A program made the position numbers and the translations under genes. A model generated the notes under the pieces. The model worked only from the letters and a program-made list of their open reading frames with translations. It ran no database searches and was not told where the DNA came from. A stretch of 43,421 nt of DNA from assembly GCA_900754285.1 (NCBI GenBank), contig CAAECB010000044.1, positions 1 through 43,421 of the forward strand, given 5' to 3'. Source of the stretch: Clostridia bacterium. Its GTDB lineage: Bacteria > Bacillota > Clostridia > TANB77 > CAG-508. Positions 43,294-43,421 of the stretch are shown piece by piece; within the stretch, counting starts at the first letter, position 1, and every line of letters begins with the position of its first letter.

Positions 43294-43339
43294 TTTTACC
43301 TCCTCTTATTTTAGTAATGCGATCGCCAAATCACTTACT

Positions 43340-43368
43340 ATTATATCAGGAGTTTTTTATATACTAAA
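43340..43368 (-). promoter_or_regulatory. Promoter of tnpA
   Basis: On the minus strand, TTTAGT (43363-43368), a 17-base spacer, and an extended -10 TGATATAAT (43340-43348). Confidence 0.6.
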
Positions 43369-43421
43369 GTTTTTTACCTACCACTGGTAGAACCAGTGGT
43401 TTTTTCAAGCTAAAGCGCCAA

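Larger units (their letters stand above)
42703..43400 (-). mobile_element. IS200-type insertion sequence (tnpA with end hairpins)
   Basis: A single tnpA gene with hairpin-rich ends and no inverted terminal repeats, as expected of IS200/IS605. On the upstream side there is ACCACTGGT/ACCAGTGGT (43380-43400). Downstream are four hairpins (see 42703-42822). The exact ends and target cannot be fixed without an empty-site comparison. It lies only 28 bp upstream of the pilin-like ATG. Confidence 0.75.

Noticed and set aside
43319..43326. GCGATCGC palindrome near the IS as a special site
   Set aside because: A single copy only, so no evidence of a repeated or functional motif.
464..43367. Plus-strand ORFs of 60-160 codons opposite the large minus-strand genes, such as 23446-23859, 39190-39669 and 26213-26506
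   Set aside because: They are antisense shadows of clear genes, lack ribosome sites, and encode Leu/Phe/Ser-rich sequence typical of reversed AT-rich coding DNA.
1..43421. tRNA, rRNA, tmRNA or RNase P genes
   Set aside because: No cloverleaf or conserved core was seen by eye on either strand; smpB occurs without a visible ssrA.

Overview
This is a low-GC (about 30% by eye) chromosomal window from an anaerobic, endospore-forming member of the Clostridia (Bacillota). The lineage call rests on yabP/yabQ spore genes at the left edge, purine-rich AGGAGG-type ribosome binding sites, a T-box leader on valS, a DUF1540 protein, a dockerin-bearing autolysin, a prepilin/leucine-rich-repeat surface gene of a type common in uncultured gut Clostridia, and overall AT-rich codon use. 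It is mostly ordinary core chromosome with surface-protein and unknown genes between, and one insertion sequence at the right edge. No tRNA, rRNA, CRISPR array or prophage was seen.

Layout. 1-730: yabQ (cut by the window) and yabP, sporulation. 956-2353: murD, peptidoglycan. 2514-2606: a 30-codon ORF on the other strand. 2696-9462: uvrA preceded by a heterodimeric ABC exporter, probably one operon. 9718-11535: a two-gene operon of unknown function (membrane-anchored binding-protein-like protein plus a Cys-cluster membrane protein), divergent from uvrB (11725-13683). 13766-16392: DUF2974 hydrolase, peroxiredoxin, DUF1540 protein, smpB. 16502-17514: two small exported, C-terminally anchored proteins. 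17732-20798: unknown protein, DnaB-like ATPase with a long acidic N-terminus, DUF308 membrane protein. 21008-23223: membrane-anchored OB-fold protein and guaA. 23391-25665: AI-2E family permease, very Cys-rich CBS protein, Pro-rich protein. 25795-28720: surface protein with cadherin-like sandwiches and a glucosaminidase with SH3 and dockerin, one operon. 29029-31557: U32/RlhA-type rRNA modification protein. 31695-36626: unknown beta-rich protein, RNHCP protein, TSCPD protein, valS with a Val(GUA) T-box. 37025-40949: FIST sensor protein, aldehyde dehydrogenase and iron alcohol dehydrogenase, one probable operon. 41051-42675: remnant of a tyrosine recombinase and a frameshifted prepilin/LRR gene. 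42703-43400: an IS200-type element with several hairpins.

The most unusual feature is not a gene. Two families of short intergenic repeats recur. Family A is an imperfect palindrome with TGTTTTTTGAGTCCG in one arm; it usually sits at or within a few bases of a stop codon (uvrA, the U32 gene, valS, the TSCPD gene, the AI-2E gene). Family B is an AT-rich unit of about 55 bp containing ACATTAGCACTT, found in the 5' regions of three genes. I see no single obvious new defence or metabolic system. The best candidates for new biology are the repeat families, the 9718-11535 operon, the dockerin enzyme with its neighbouring surface protein, and the divergent DnaB-like ATPase.
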